IMG/VR virus record: IMGVR_UViG_3300027839_000024
Location: 1-40,846 of that record
Source of the DNA: a virus
Strand: one strand, 5' to 3'
Length of the DNA: 40,846 nucleotides
The notes under the pieces are model-generated. The model worked only from the letters and a program-made list of their open reading frames with translations, ran no database searches and was not told where the DNA came from. Within the stretch, counting starts at the first letter, position 1. Each line of letters begins with the position of its first letter. The position numbers were made by a program, and so were the translations under genes. This document shows positions 1 through 8,185 of the stretch, in pieces.

Positions 1-99
1 GCGCACGTACACACGCACGCCCGCGCGGGAGGGCTAAAATCTAGATGTAAAGAACTTTAAAATCTTTGCCGCTAAAGACAATTTTTTAAGGATGCAAAA

Positions 100-1053
100 A
101 TGCTATTGATTGGAGATTGCAAAGAAAAATTAAAAGAGGTACCCGATAACTCGGTGGATTGCTGCATAACTTCTCCACCCTATTTTAATCTTCGTGACTA
201 CGGCGAAGGCGGGCAGATCGGATTAGAAAAAGCAACGTCCGAATATCTTGTAAACTTGCTGCAAGTATTTAAGCAGATCAAACGAATTTTAAAACCGACC
301 GGTACTCTATGGTTAAATCTTGGGGACACCTACGCGCAGAAACAACTTGTCGGCATACCGTGGAAAGCCGCTATCGCTTTACAGAATAACAAGTGGAGAT
401 TACGCCAAGATATAATCTGGCACAAGCCGAACCCGATGCCGGAGTCCGTCCGCGACCGTTGCACAAAAAGTCACGAGTACATCTTCCTTTTGAGTAAGCA
501 GGAAAGATACTACTTTGATGCTGATGCGATTGCGGAGCCTGCGCAAGATCGTGGCGCGTGTATTCCAGAATCGCTTGTTAGGGTAGACAACGGCTTCCCC
601 GGCGCATGCAAAACGAGAAGCGGCGGCACCTCAACAGGATATGGCTCGCTAGAAACCCGCAACAAACGCTCCGTCTGGACCGTCACCACCAAGCCCTACG
701 CCAAGGCCCACTTTGCCACGTTCCCGCCCGACTTAATTTTGCCTTGTGTGTTAGCCGGAACAAGCGAACATGGATGCTGCGCGGCTTGTGGTATGCCGTG
801 GGAAAGAGATTTTAAAACGCTAGGTAAAGCGCCAAGCGTAGGTTGGATTCCTACGTGTACGTGTCACACGAATGAAGTGGTACCCGCAAAAGTGATAGAC
901 CCTTTCTTTGGATCGGGAACAACCGGCGCGGTTGCCGATGCACTAGGGCGCGAATGGATTGGGGTAGAGTTAAATCCCGAATATGCGAAAATGTATAAAG
1001 ATAGATTCGACGAAGTGCGAAAATTTATAAGGAAGCGTAACGATGGATCGTAA
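100..1053 (+). CDS. DNA (cytosine-N4 or adenine-N6) methyltransferase
   Basis: SAM-dependent modification methylase of 317 aa acting on exocyclic amino groups of DNA bases. The catalytic motif SPPY is at residues 25-28 and the SAM-binding motif DPFFGSGTTG follows near residues 268-278, so the motif order (IV before I) is the beta class shared with many phage orphan methylases. A Cys-rich insertion (CCAACG around residue 226, then CTCH) looks like the zinc ribbon often found in the target-recognition part of these enzymes. The start has a good ribosome site (AAGGA, 8-9 bases upstream). No restriction gene is beside it, so an orphan role protecting phage DNA or marking it for regulation is likely (inference). 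The base methylated and the target site cannot be read from sequence alone. Confidence 0.93.
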   Translation: MLLIGDCKEKLKEVPDNSVDCCITSPPYFNLRDYGEGGQIGLEKATSEYLVNLLQVFKQIKRILKPTGTLWLNLGDTYAQKQLVGIPWKAAIALQNNKWRLRQDIIWHKPNPMPESVRDRCTKSHEYIFLLSKQERYYFDADAIAEPAQDRGACIPESLVRVDNGFPGACKTRSGGTSTGYGSLETRNKRSVWTVTTKPYAKAHFATFPPDLILPCVLAGTSEHGCCAACGMPWERDFKTLGKAPSVGWIPTCTCHTNEVVPAKVIDPFFGSGTTGAVADALGREWIGVELNPEYAKMYKDRFDEVRKFIRKRNDGS

Positions 1054-1456
1054 CGTAAATTTCTTTGATGGGGACATTGTAGGTATTCAAATTCTAGTGG
1101 TGGATTTTTTAGGGGATGAACCTATATGCGAACACTACGGCTGCAATTGTAAAATGGATTTACCGTGGGGAGTGATTGCAGAGGTAGGCACAGATCAATA
1201 TGACGCGCAAGAAGATGACGAGGATTTAGAAGAAACGGAAAGTCAGGTCATCGCCCGCGCAACTTCGGTTGAAGCAGCTTTACTTTCCGTTCGTGAATTT
1301 GAATTAGAACATGATCAAAAATGGACGGTGGTATTTACGGATGCCGCCCATTATACTTTTCGATTAGAAGCAGCTTTTAAAGAAGGTTTAAAAACCGGAA
1401 ATATAAATTGGGAAGATATTATTTTTGAAACCGATGCCGAAGATGAATCTACTTAA
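1043..1456 (+). CDS. hypothetical acidic protein
   Basis: 137 aa, strongly acidic, especially residues 50-75 (runs of Asp/Glu) and the C-terminus. It overlaps the methyltransferase end by 11 bases and is probably translationally coupled to it. A short N-terminal beta-like segment and a CEHYGCNC cluster near residues 29-36 could bind metal. No family recognised. Acidic phage proteins of this size are sometimes DNA mimics or host-enzyme inhibitors, but nothing here demonstrates that. Confidence 0.75.
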   Translation: MDRNVNFFDGDIVGIQILVVDFLGDEPICEHYGCNCKMDLPWGVIAEVGTDQYDAQEDDEDLEETESQVIARATSVEAALLSVREFELEHDQKWTVVFTDAAHYTFRLEAAFKEGLKTGNINWEDIIFETDAEDEST

Positions 1457-1464
1457 AAAAACAA

Positions 1465-1493
1465 TTGACAACATATCCTATACGGGATAGTAT
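1465..1493 (+). promoter_or_regulatory. sigma70-like promoter with internal dyad
   Basis: Consensus -35 TTGACA (1465-1470), 17-base spacer, -10 TAGTAT (1488-1493). Inside the spacer TATCC (1474-1478) and GGATA (1485-1489) form an inverted repeat placed where a repressor would block polymerase. It drives the small genes starting at 1530. Confidence 0.75.
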
Positions 1494-1529
1494 TAAGGCT
1501 ATCCCCCTAACCTTATCTGGAGAAATTTT

Positions 1530-1913
1530 ATGGTTGATATCCCCGAGGATGTTGCCCATTGGATGGGTAACTACTTAGCGTCTAGCGCATCGAACCATCA
1601 CCTAACCTATGTTGTGGTATCACCCCGACAAATGATGCAGGATATTAAAGCAGGCGATCTATGCGCGAACATATCGAAACTAAAAGAAAAACATCCTATG
1701 GATACAAAGTACGTAGACAAATGTTTGTATGGAATACCTAAAAAAGATTTACAGATATCCCCCACACATTGTGTTGGGTGCGATAGTCAAGAAATAGATT
1801 CCTCATTTGAAGAACTCGATGCATTTTCATTTGGCGAAGTTGAATCGGTAGCTCGAATTGAATTTGAGTGCGCAAGTTGCGGCCTTAAATGGGGTGCCTT
1901 GAGCCTAGTATGA
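1530..1913 (+). CDS. hypothetical protein with C-terminal zinc ribbon
   Basis: 127 aa. The C-terminal half carries two Cys pairs, CVGC (about residue 82) and CASC (about residue 115), spaced as in a zinc ribbon that could bind nucleic acid or protein. The N-terminal half has no recognised domain. GGAGA lies 6-10 bases before the ATG, and the gene is first behind the promoter at 1465-1493. Function unknown; a small regulatory or host-interaction protein is possible. Confidence 0.75.
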   Translation: MVDIPEDVAHWMGNYLASSASNHHLTYVVVSPRQMMQDIKAGDLCANISKLKEKHPMDTKYVDKCLYGIPKKDLQISPTHCVGCDSQEIDSSFEELDAFSFGEVESVARIEFECASCGLKWGALSLV

Positions 1914-1928
1914 ACGGGAGAAATTAAA

Positions 1929-2192
1929 ATGTTAGACAGAGCGCATGAAGAAAAAATTTTAAACCAGCATTGTATGGATGCGAACGTATCGCCTAGTCAG
2001 TACGTAACGATGCAAGTTGCAGCGCGGTATTTAGGTGTATCGGTAAGGCAAGCGCGGCATCTCTGCAAGAATGGACATATTGGAATTAAGTATGGACAAC
2101 GTACTTGGATAATTACACGTGATGAAATTATCGAGTTCAAACCTAAAAAACCCGCGCTTGGAAGACCGCGTAAGAAAATTATTGAGGAATAA
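1929..2192 (+). CDS. small helix-turn-helix DNA-binding protein (excisionase/MerR-like fold)
   Basis: 87 aa. Residues about 25-70 follow the HTH_17/excisionase pattern: a helix ending AARYLGVSVRQAR, then a short wing with GIKYGQRTWII and DEII. A basic tail follows (KPALGRPRKK). Such proteins bind DNA as Xis-type architectural factors or small transcription regulators. No integrase is visible, so a regulatory role is preferred over excision. It sits in the run of genes behind the promoter at 1465 and ends two bases before the next start. Confidence 0.78.
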   Translation: MLDRAHEEKILNQHCMDANVSPSQYVTMQVAARYLGVSVRQARHLCKNGHIGIKYGQRTWIITRDEIIEFKPKKPALGRPRKKIIEE

Positions 2193-2194
2193 AA

Positions 2195-2563
2195 ATGTCT
2201 AGTCCTTCGTACCACGTGAAGTGTGCATATCGTGTCTTTTCTAAAATTCACGAGGGCGGGCAATTGGAGAAGATGCGCGATCAAATATTAACTATCCATC
2301 CTCACGCGATATTTGGCGAGGAGACAAATAACTACTGGCCGATTCGTCCTGAAATAATCGATGATGTACGCGGGCGGGGAATTTTAGTTACCGAAAAGGG
2401 TGACGATCTTTGTTTAATTATTCAAGAATTACCCATAACTATTTCTGTTCAATCCGCGTTGCAAGGTGAAGAAGTTGTACACGAATTGAATGTAGTATTT
2501 CCCAACAGTTTCGCCACAATGTCGGTTTGTGCAAAGTGGCTAACTGAAGTAATCGCGGTGTAG
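2195..2563 (+). CDS. hypothetical protein
   Basis: 122 aa, soluble, no recognised motif. Starts two bases after the HTH gene with GAGGA upstream, so the two are probably co-translated. The composition suggests mixed alpha/beta. A degenerate copy of the window's palindromic repeat (GTGCAGACGTAGGC, 2567-2580) follows its stop. Function unknown. Confidence 0.7.
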   Translation: MSSPSYHVKCAYRVFSKIHEGGQLEKMRDQILTIHPHAIFGEETNNYWPIRPEIIDDVRGRGILVTEKGDDLCLIIQELPITISVQSALQGEEVVHELNVVFPNSFATMSVCAKWLTEVIAV

Positions 2564-2589
2564 TTTGTGCAGACGTAGGCATACACATT

Positions 2590-3252
2590 ATGATACCGAA
2601 AGTGATACACCAGTTATGGATTGGACCGAAGCCGGCCCCCATTGAAATGATGCGTACATGGAAAGAATCCCACCCCGACTGGGATTATATGATCTGGAAC
2701 GAAAGATCAATAGCAGAGCATTTTCCAAAAGGACTCCACAACCAACAACAATATGATACGATGCCCGAGTGGAATGGTAAATGTGATATCGCAAGATATG
2801 AAATCCTCCAAAAATTTGGTGGGTTTTTTCTCGATGCAGATTGCGTTTGCCTTCGTCCATTAGATGATTATCTATTAGACAATGATAGTTTCAGTTGTTA
2901 TGAGAACGAACTGATTCGTGGACAACTAATTGCTGCGGGATATTTGGGATGTGTGCCGGGATGTGAATTGATGTGGGTGTTGGTAAACAAGTTGCACAAT
3001 TTATATGGAGAGGCCCTCCATCGCGGCCCAATGACAGCATGGAAAACAGTGGGTCCGAGGTTTTTAACGCAAACAGTACATGAATTGAAATATAACAAAC
3101 TAGCGGTTTATCCTAGTTTCTATTTTATCCCCAACCACTATACAAAGTTGCATCCATACAGAGGCCCCTTTAAACCTTACTCAAACCAATTTTGGGGAAG
3201 TACGCAAGGTGGGTATGAACCCATGAAATATGAAGACAATCATTCACGTTAA
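2590..3252 (+). CDS. glycosyltransferase, DXD sugar-binding family (Och1/capsule-type)
   Basis: 220 aa GT-A glycosyltransferase of the Gly_transf_sug type. The N-terminus IPKVIHQLWIG is the typical opening strand. Residues 62-84 contain the family core: K..D..RYEIL, a Gly-Phe segment, then the metal-binding LDAD (DxD at 82-84). These enzymes move a hexose from a nucleotide-sugar to a glycan or lipid acceptor. It is separated from the large glycan operon at 5.4-13.3 kb by the minus-strand island but probably belongs to the same biology (inference). No membrane anchor is visible. Confidence 0.88.
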   Translation: MIPKVIHQLWIGPKPAPIEMMRTWKESHPDWDYMIWNERSIAEHFPKGLHNQQQYDTMPEWNGKCDIARYEILQKFGGFFLDADCVCLRPLDDYLLDNDSFSCYENELIRGQLIAAGYLGCVPGCELMWVLVNKLHNLYGEALHRGPMTAWKTVGPRFLTQTVHELKYNKLAVYPSFYFIPNHYTKLHPYRGPFKPYSNQFWGSTQGGYEPMKYEDNHSR

Positions 3253-3469
3253 TCAGCACAAAATAAAAGCCAACAAAAAAACCGGGGCGGTAGCTTCGGT
3301 GTTGACCGTGAAAACCTACAAAGATAATCGTTACACAAACAGTGCGGTAATTGTCGATGCCAAAGGTAACGAAATTGCTCGCGTTGTTTATCGACCTGAT
3401 GACCCGTTATCGTGCGGGGCGCATTGTTGGATAGAAACCAAGCACAAGGTGATCGTAAATGCAGACTAA
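3230..3469 (+). CDS. hypothetical protein
   Basis: 79 aa. Overlaps the glycosyltransferase end by 23 bases in another frame and overlaps the next gene's start, giving a coupled trio. Lys-rich N-terminus followed by predicted beta strands and a CGAHCW segment near residue 65. No family recognised. The ribosome site is weak, consistent with translational coupling. Confidence 0.65.
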   Translation: MKTIIHVNQHKIKANKKTGAVASVLTVKTYKDNRYTNSAVIVDAKGNEIARVVYRPDDPLSCGAHCWIETKHKVIVNAD

Positions 3470-3662
3470 AAAAATGTCGGTGGTTGAATCTATTTGCAAC
3501 ATGGTATTTGGTTATCTATTATCGGTCGGTGTGCAGGTAGTTGCGTTTCCTTTTTTCGGAATTGAGGTACCACTGCGCGACAACTTTTTGCTAGGTGGTT
3601 GTTTTATTGTGGTTAGCTTATCGCGGTCTTACATTATCCGCAGAATTTTTAATCTATTTTAA
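3459..3662 (+). CDS. DUF7220-like phage membrane protein
   Basis: 67 aa with two membrane segments (about residues 12-30 and 41-57) and the pattern KKMSVVESICN, GY, PFFGI, then a C-terminal RSY..RRIF. This matches the small phage family DUF7220, whose function is not known. It probably lies in the host inner membrane. The start overlaps the previous stop by 11 bases, and it is the last plus-strand gene before the convergent minus-strand island. Confidence 0.8.
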   Translation: MQTKKMSVVESICNMVFGYLLSVGVQVVAFPFFGIEVPLRDNFLLGGCFIVVSLSRSYIIRRIFNLF

Positions 3663-3680
3663 TTTTATTTAGGTTGGTTG

Positions 3681-3947
3681 TTAGTCCGAGAACTTACGGG
3701 CCAACATCCATTTGATAATTACCGACACTAAAATTTGAATCACCCAAATTGGTACCGGATAAGCATTGCAGATTTCTGTTACGATTCTTTTTTTTGCCCA
3801 CTTTTTTTCTGCGCTGTTACCTTCGATTAAACTCCCCCATCGCTTTGCAATCAATCGAACCGCCATCCTCGAGATAGGTTTGTGAACTCGGGCTAACCAC
3901 GGCCCTCGTTGGCTAATTGTTTCCTGCAAGCCGCGAAGCGTAGGCAT
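3681..3947 (-). CDS. hypothetical small membrane protein
   Basis: 88 aa, basic N-terminal two thirds and one C-terminal membrane segment (about residues 64-82). The start shares one base with the stop of the upstream phosphoesterase (TAATG), so it is translated by re-initiation. It is the distal gene of the three-gene minus-strand unit. Function unknown; a tail-anchored partner of the phosphoesterase is possible. Confidence 0.65.
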   Translation of the reverse strand: MPTLRGLQETISQRGPWLARVHKPISRMAVRLIAKRWGSLIEGNSAEKKWAKKRIVTEICNAYPVPIWVIQILVSVIIKWMLARKFSD

Positions 3948-4978
3948 TACGTGCCCCTCTCCGCTGTCAATGTTTTAACGGCATCGCGAACGTCAGCAAA
4001 TCCAAGTATGCGGCGATTCTCGGGGAACAGTAAGAAGGTTGGGCAGGCGGGCAGGGAATCGTTGTAGCCTGCTTGTCTGCCATACGAGGAATTGATTTGA
4101 TACGAACCCGGTCGGCAAGTCCACACTTGCTGTCCGTGCATTAGCGAAGCCTCGATTGCAGTTTCATGGTGATGACAGACCACCCCGATATCGAACGGCT
4201 CGGAACCAAAGCGATACCATTGCTTTGGACTGTGCGTCTGGTTCATCGACGAATTGAAACGATATTTATGCCGCCAAGCTAGGTTATAAGTGGTGGCCCC
4301 TACGGTCGCTGATATCCGCGCCTCATCGCTTGCGCAGGCGATGCCATGTTTTGCACAGATCATTGCAATCACATCCACACCGGCCACCTGCGGGGTCCAG
4401 TCGTCATGGTTGCCCGTAATTACCCCGAGGATCGACTCAGAAAACAAACTTAAATAGTAATCAAACAATTCGTATTGATCACCCGGCGTGGTTCGGGCAG
4501 ACAAAATAGCAGATCGATGTTTAATGTGGTTGTCGATAGAGTCCCCACCCAGGCACGCAAAAAGTCCCGGCGTTTTAGCTACTAACTCAGCATCTTCTCG
4601 CATCCGTTTTAATGCGCAGATGTTATTCCCGGCGATGTGTTGATCACTTATAAAAGTGACTCCAATCACTTCGTGGGGAAATTCGGCAATGTACCTACCA
4701 TCATTTTTGTGTTTTGCAATTTTCTGTTCGTTATGCTTCTCGTAGTTTTTCCAAATTTGATCTGGGGGAGTTTCTTCGGGTTCAATTTCGGGGTGCAATA
4801 TAAATTCCCCGCTTCGTAACTTGTCAACGGAAATCCCCATTCGGTGGAATTTTTTACGAACTGCATTGGGGGTAATCCCAAAATATTCCGCAAATTTCTT
4901 ATGTGGAGTTTCGGGGTTTTTCCGAATCATATCGAGGATGTATTTTTCCTTTGATTCGTCCCATCGAAATGCGGCCAT
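3947..4978 (-). CDS. calcineurin-like metallophosphoesterase with N-terminal HTH
   Basis: 343 aa. Residues about 8-50 form a helix-turn-helix (KKFAEYFGITPNAVRKKF), then a linker, then a binuclear-metal phosphoesterase: D112xH114 (SDQH), GGD146..N150, GNHD 189-192 and the late His cluster at 269-271. All main metal ligands are present, so it should be active on a phosphodiester or phosphomonoester. The fused HTH suggests it is directed to DNA. It starts with a good AAGGA site on the minus strand. Function could be a nuclease or a nucleotide-signal hydrolase; neither can be chosen from sequence. Confidence 0.88.
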   Translation of the reverse strand: MAAFRWDESKEKYILDMIRKNPETPHKKFAEYFGITPNAVRKKFHRMGISVDKLRSGEFILHPEIEPEETPPDQIWKNYEKHNEQKIAKHKNDGRYIAEFPHEVIGVTFISDQHIAGNNICALKRMREDAELVAKTPGLFACLGGDSIDNHIKHRSAILSARTTPGDQYELFDYYLSLFSESILGVITGNHDDWTPQVAGVDVIAMICAKHGIACASDEARISATVGATTYNLAWRHKYRFNSSMNQTHSPKQWYRFGSEPFDIGVVCHHHETAIEASLMHGQQVWTCRPGSYQINSSYGRQAGYNDSLPACPTFLLFPENRRILGFADVRDAVKTLTAERGT

Positions 4979-5023
4979 GTTGGGTATCCTTTCCGAATGG
5001 CTTGATTGAATTTCTGCTATAAG

Positions 5024-5350
5024 CTAGGATTGCGAATCCAGAATATTTTGAACTATGTTTACAATTTTAGGGCAGGATAAAAATCGCCCAAGGCAATCCG
5101 CATGGCAAAAAGCAGCCGCTTGGTCTTCCGCGATTTGGGCTACATAATCTTCGTTGATCGTGTCGTTGCCCGCATGATGCGTTTCATGCAAATACGTCTC
5201 GAGAAATTCTTGGCCTACCAATTCCGACTTTATCCGAATTGCTTTTCTTTTCTTGGTCGGTGGGTCCGTGGTACCTTCAGTATCACGCGGCAAGTCTTTT
5301 GCAAAAATAAGTCTCCACTTTTTCCAAGCTACGTTAATTACTCTTTCCAT
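5024..5350 (-). CDS. HExxH metallopeptidase-like protein
   Basis: 108 aa from the start at 5350, chosen because AAGGAGG precedes it at ideal spacing; a longer frame exists but has no ribosome site. The motif HETHHAG at residues 55-61 is a zinc-binding HExxH helix, followed by NEDYVAQIAEDQ, which supplies possible third ligands. It resembles small phage and bacterial proteins with an ELHEVLHHAD-like helix. Probably a minimal zincin or an inactive zinc protein. First gene of the minus-strand unit, divergent from the radical SAM gene. Confidence 0.75.
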   Translation of the reverse strand: MERVINVAWKKWRLIFAKDLPRDTEGTTDPPTKKRKAIRIKSELVGQEFLETYLHETHHAGNDTINEDYVAQIAEDQAAAFCHADCLGRFLSCPKIVNIVQNILDSQS

Positions 5351-5397
5351 AAATTGCGCCTCCTTGCAATCAACAAAGGAAAAATAAATTATCCCAA

Positions 5398-6336
5398 ATG
5401 AACGAAATCGAAGCAATACAAAAAATGGTGCCCCCCGGCCAACCTCGCCCACAAGTAACGTGGAAACAGGGTGTCCTCCAAATATGGATTACACGCTCTT
5501 GTGATAAATCTTGTTTTGGATGCACGCAGGGGAGCAATTTAAAAGGTCCGTTTGCGAAAATTACGCTGGACCAATTTGATGATGCGTGCGCGAGTTTGCA
5601 CGGATACTTTGGAGTTATCGGCATGTTTGGTGGAAATCCCGCCGTACACCCACAATTTGAAGATTTGTGCGAGATCATGCGCAGTCATTTTGACCAGGAG
5701 CAATGCGGGCTATGGTGTAACAAATTGTTTGGCCACGGTGCGGCGGCACGAAAAACTTTTAATCCCGCGTATTCAAATTTGAATGTGCATCTAGATCAAG
5801 ATGCCTATGATGAATTTAAACGAGATTGGCCTGAATGTAACCCAGTGGGGCTACATTCGGATTCTCGCCATTCACCCCCCTTCGTTGCTATGGAAGATGT
5901 TATTGCAGATGAATCGAAAAGGTGGGAACTAATTTCCAATTGCGACATAAACCAAAATTGGAGTGCGCTTATCGGGACGTTTCGTGGAGAATTACGGGCA
6001 TGGTTTTGTGAGGTTGCCGGCGCGCAAGCAATGCTCCACCAGCATGACAAGGACTACCCCGACACCGGTACTAAAGTAACGCCGGATTGGTGGAGAAAAT
6101 CTATCGAATCATTTTCTAACCAGATAAAGTTTCATTGCCATAAATGCGGAATCCCTTTGAGGGGATATGGTGAATTAGCGATGAGCGGAAACAAAGAACA
6201 AACGAGCGAAGCGCACGCCAATATTTATAATCCTAAATTAAAAAATCGAGAGGTGGAAGTTGTAACGGACCTTGACCAACTAAAAGATCAAGCGCTAGGT
6301 TCAGCTACTCAATATATTCAAAACTCAACAAAGTGA
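5398..6336 (+). CDS. radical SAM protein
   Basis: 312 aa. The canonical CxxxCxxC cluster-binding motif is at Cys35, Cys39 and Cys42 (SCDKSCFGC), followed by a GMFGGNP turn typical of the SAM-binding strand region. Later Cys residues (SNCDIN, FCEV, CHKCG) may bind an auxiliary Fe-S cluster like a SPASM-type tail. Radical SAM enzymes do difficult C-H or C-C chemistry; the substrate is unknown. It leads an operon of methyltransferases and glycosyltransferases, so a sugar or glycan-linked group is a plausible substrate (inference). The 47-base divergent gap to the minus-strand gene must hold the promoters, though no strong one is seen. Confidence 0.88.
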   Translation: MNEIEAIQKMVPPGQPRPQVTWKQGVLQIWITRSCDKSCFGCTQGSNLKGPFAKITLDQFDDACASLHGYFGVIGMFGGNPAVHPQFEDLCEIMRSHFDQEQCGLWCNKLFGHGAAARKTFNPAYSNLNVHLDQDAYDEFKRDWPECNPVGLHSDSRHSPPFVAMEDVIADESKRWELISNCDINQNWSALIGTFRGELRAWFCEVAGAQAMLHQHDKDYPDTGTKVTPDWWRKSIESFSNQIKFHCHKCGIPLRGYGELAMSGNKEQTSEAHANIYNPKLKNREVEVVTDLDQLKDQALGSATQYIQNSTK

Positions 6337-6340
6337 TTTT

Positions 6341-7048
6341 ATGGACGCACCTTTACCTACTAATTTAAACGAAGCGTGGGAGCAGTTTTTTCTAAGCGAA
6401 GATTCCCGTAAACCGAACCACGATAGTTATGATGATATCTTCGACGATGGGACATTGTTTCCGTTACAACGAAAACGGGAACTAGAAAAAATGGTACACG
6501 CCGCGCGATTAAAAGACCCAAAAATAGTTGCAGAAATTGGCGCAGATAAAGGGGGTGGTCTTTATCATTGGTGTAAATCGTTAGAGTCCAGTGTAAAGAA
6601 AGTTATCGCGTGTGAAATACGCGGGACTCCCTACAAAAAATTATTTGAAAAAGCATTCCCAGAAATTGATTTTCTATGGTTACCTCAAAGTAGCTATTCA
6701 GAGGCAACCGTGAACATTGTTTACGATTGGTTAGGCGAGGATAAAATCGACACGCTTTTTATTGACGGTGACAAGTCGTTATTTGCCACCGATTTTTATA
6801 CGTATCGACCGATGATGCGAGAGCGGGGCATTGTATTTATGCACGACATTCAAGACCAAGCACCGGGGGGCGCTTATAAAAAAGTTCTTCTAGACAACAA
6901 CTATGATATTTGTACGATCATCGACAAATCAGAAAGTGAAGAATCTGTGATACGTAAAAATCAAGGTGAGGAAGCTACCTCTGCACACGAACGATGGCTA
7001 AGAATCTGGGAGGGCCGAAGTTGTGGTGTGGGGGTAATCAATCTATGA
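6341..7048 (+). CDS. class I SAM methyltransferase-like protein (CmcI/Methyltransf_24 type)
   Basis: 235 aa. VAEIGADKGGGLYHW (about residues 64-78) is the SAM-binding glycine loop, VIACEI follows as the acidic strand end, and DTLFIDGDKS (about 146) is the motif shared with cephalosporin-hydroxylase/CmcI-like proteins. It likely transfers a methyl group to a sugar or other small acceptor. It lies four bases after the radical SAM gene and overlaps the LicD-like gene by ATGA, so it is part of the coupled operon. Confidence 0.8.
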   Translation: MDAPLPTNLNEAWEQFFLSEDSRKPNHDSYDDIFDDGTLFPLQRKRELEKMVHAARLKDPKIVAEIGADKGGGLYHWCKSLESSVKKVIACEIRGTPYKKLFEKAFPEIDFLWLPQSSYSEATVNIVYDWLGEDKIDTLFIDGDKSLFATDFYTYRPMMRERGIVFMHDIQDQAPGGAYKKVLLDNNYDICTIIDKSESEESVIRKNQGEEATSAHERWLRIWEGRSCGVGVINL

Positions 7049-7644
7049 ACAAAATAATTGCAGAAGCCGTATTGCTAAAGGTCGCTGATATTTTCGATAC
7101 AGTAGGCGTACCGTTTTTTCTAATACAAGGGACTGCGCTGGGGGCATATCGGGACAAAGGATTTACACCTACTGAATTAGATATAGACTTCGCAATTTTA
7201 CAGGAGAATTTTAACCATACTGCCGGCGACATTGCAAAACATTTAGTAGATGCCGGCGCAGAAATAGAATCGTGGTCGCTACCATTTACGAGAGTCAAAA
7301 CATTGGTTGCAAAATTATGGGATGTAAAAGTAGACATTGTGGGGCATGTCAGATGGAAAGACAAGCGGTTTACTTCTATTCCGGTTATCACTAATGACGC
7401 ACGCGCACCGCACGTAGGCGAACCCTACGCGCTGGTACATAACGCAGAGTGGTTTGAGAATTACGATACGGTCGAGTTATTCGGTAGAGAATTTAAGGTG
7501 CCTTCCCCGATTGAAGAATACTTAGCGCATGAATACGGTGAAGATTGGAGGATACCAAAAAAAGACCATGTATCACGAACTAGAATTTATGATTTTATAA
7601 AAACCGAAGGCATACCCCATGACCTTTTTGAGCATCCACGATAG
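7045..7644 (+). CDS. LicD-like nucleotidyltransferase-fold phosphotransferase
   Basis: 199 aa from the ATG at 7045, which overlaps the previous stop (ATGA); an upstream in-frame ATG would run deep into the previous gene. The core FFLIQGTALGAYRDKG (24-39) followed by ELDIDFAI (D46xD48) is the LicD/fukutin signature. LicD enzymes move phosphocholine or another phospho-alcohol from a CDP-linked donor onto a glycan. The operon also encodes a cytidylyltransferase at 8176, so donor synthesis and transfer are both present. The exact group transferred is not known. Confidence 0.83.
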   Translation: MNKIIAEAVLLKVADIFDTVGVPFFLIQGTALGAYRDKGFTPTELDIDFAILQENFNHTAGDIAKHLVDAGAEIESWSLPFTRVKTLVAKLWDVKVDIVGHVRWKDKRFTSIPVITNDARAPHVGEPYALVHNAEWFENYDTVELFGREFKVPSPIEEYLAHEYGEDWRIPKKDHVSRTRIYDFIKTEGIPHDLFEHPR

Positions 7645-8185
7645 CCCTGATCACTTGAGAAATATCTACGATGAAAATTTCTACTGGTATTTATCGTCGA
7701 AAGAATTTCACACAACTTTTTTACAGCCTATCGGTGAAATTGTAAATGAAAAAAATTTACCCTGCTTAGATGTAGGGTGTGGAGAGGGGCAATTATGTCA
7801 GCACGTACAGACACCGTACCACGGCATAGATGGATCAAGTACCGCGATTGAAAATGCGAAAAAACTTTTCCCACATGCCACCTTTGAAGTGTCCCGATTT
7901 GAGGATTTTAATTCCGACAAATTGCATACGTACACTAAAAAATTTGGAACCATAGTTTTCGGGGGAGTCTTAGAAGTCCTAATAAAAGCAGATCGACGGG
8001 TAGACTTTTTAAACTACTACAAAAAATTTAATCCCCAATGGTTTGTGGTCTACGATCTTTTGCGGTTGGACACTTCCGGGATAGATGCCGCGTTTGAAAA
8101 AGTAAGCGAGCAGCAAGCATCCGTAGAGATGGACATTTTGGAAGTGAAAAAACATAGGAAAATTTTGGTGTACAAATGCAAGTAG
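7619..8185 (+). CDS. class I SAM-dependent methyltransferase
   Basis: 188 aa. Motif I LDVGCGEGQL is at residues 50-59, with HGIDGSS as the ribose-binding acidic strand and FEVSRFEDF as motif III-like. Typical small-molecule or sugar O-methyltransferase size. Starts 26 bases inside the LicD-like gene with GAAGG upstream and overlaps the cytidylyltransferase at its end. The substrate is probably a glycan residue given the neighbours (inference). Confidence 0.87.
   Translation: MTFLSIHDSPDHLRNIYDENFYWYLSSKEFHTTFLQPIGEIVNEKNLPCLDVGCGEGQLCQHVQTPYHGIDGSSTAIENAKKLFPHATFEVSRFEDFNSDKLHTYTKKFGTIVFGGVLEVLIKADRRVDFLNYYKKFNPQWFVVYDLLRLDTSGIDAAFEKVSEQQASVEMDILEVKKHRKILVYKCK

Noticed and set aside
1-99. 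Left-end sequence as a terminal repeat or promoter
   Set aside because: A GC-rich start and a TAAAAT box are visible but there is no matching repeat elsewhere and no good -35; nothing firm can be called beyond the ribosome site of the methyltransferase.
1929-2192. Evidence for lysogeny from the excisionase-like HTH
   Set aside because: The fold is shared with many regulators, and no integrase or attachment site is visible in the window.
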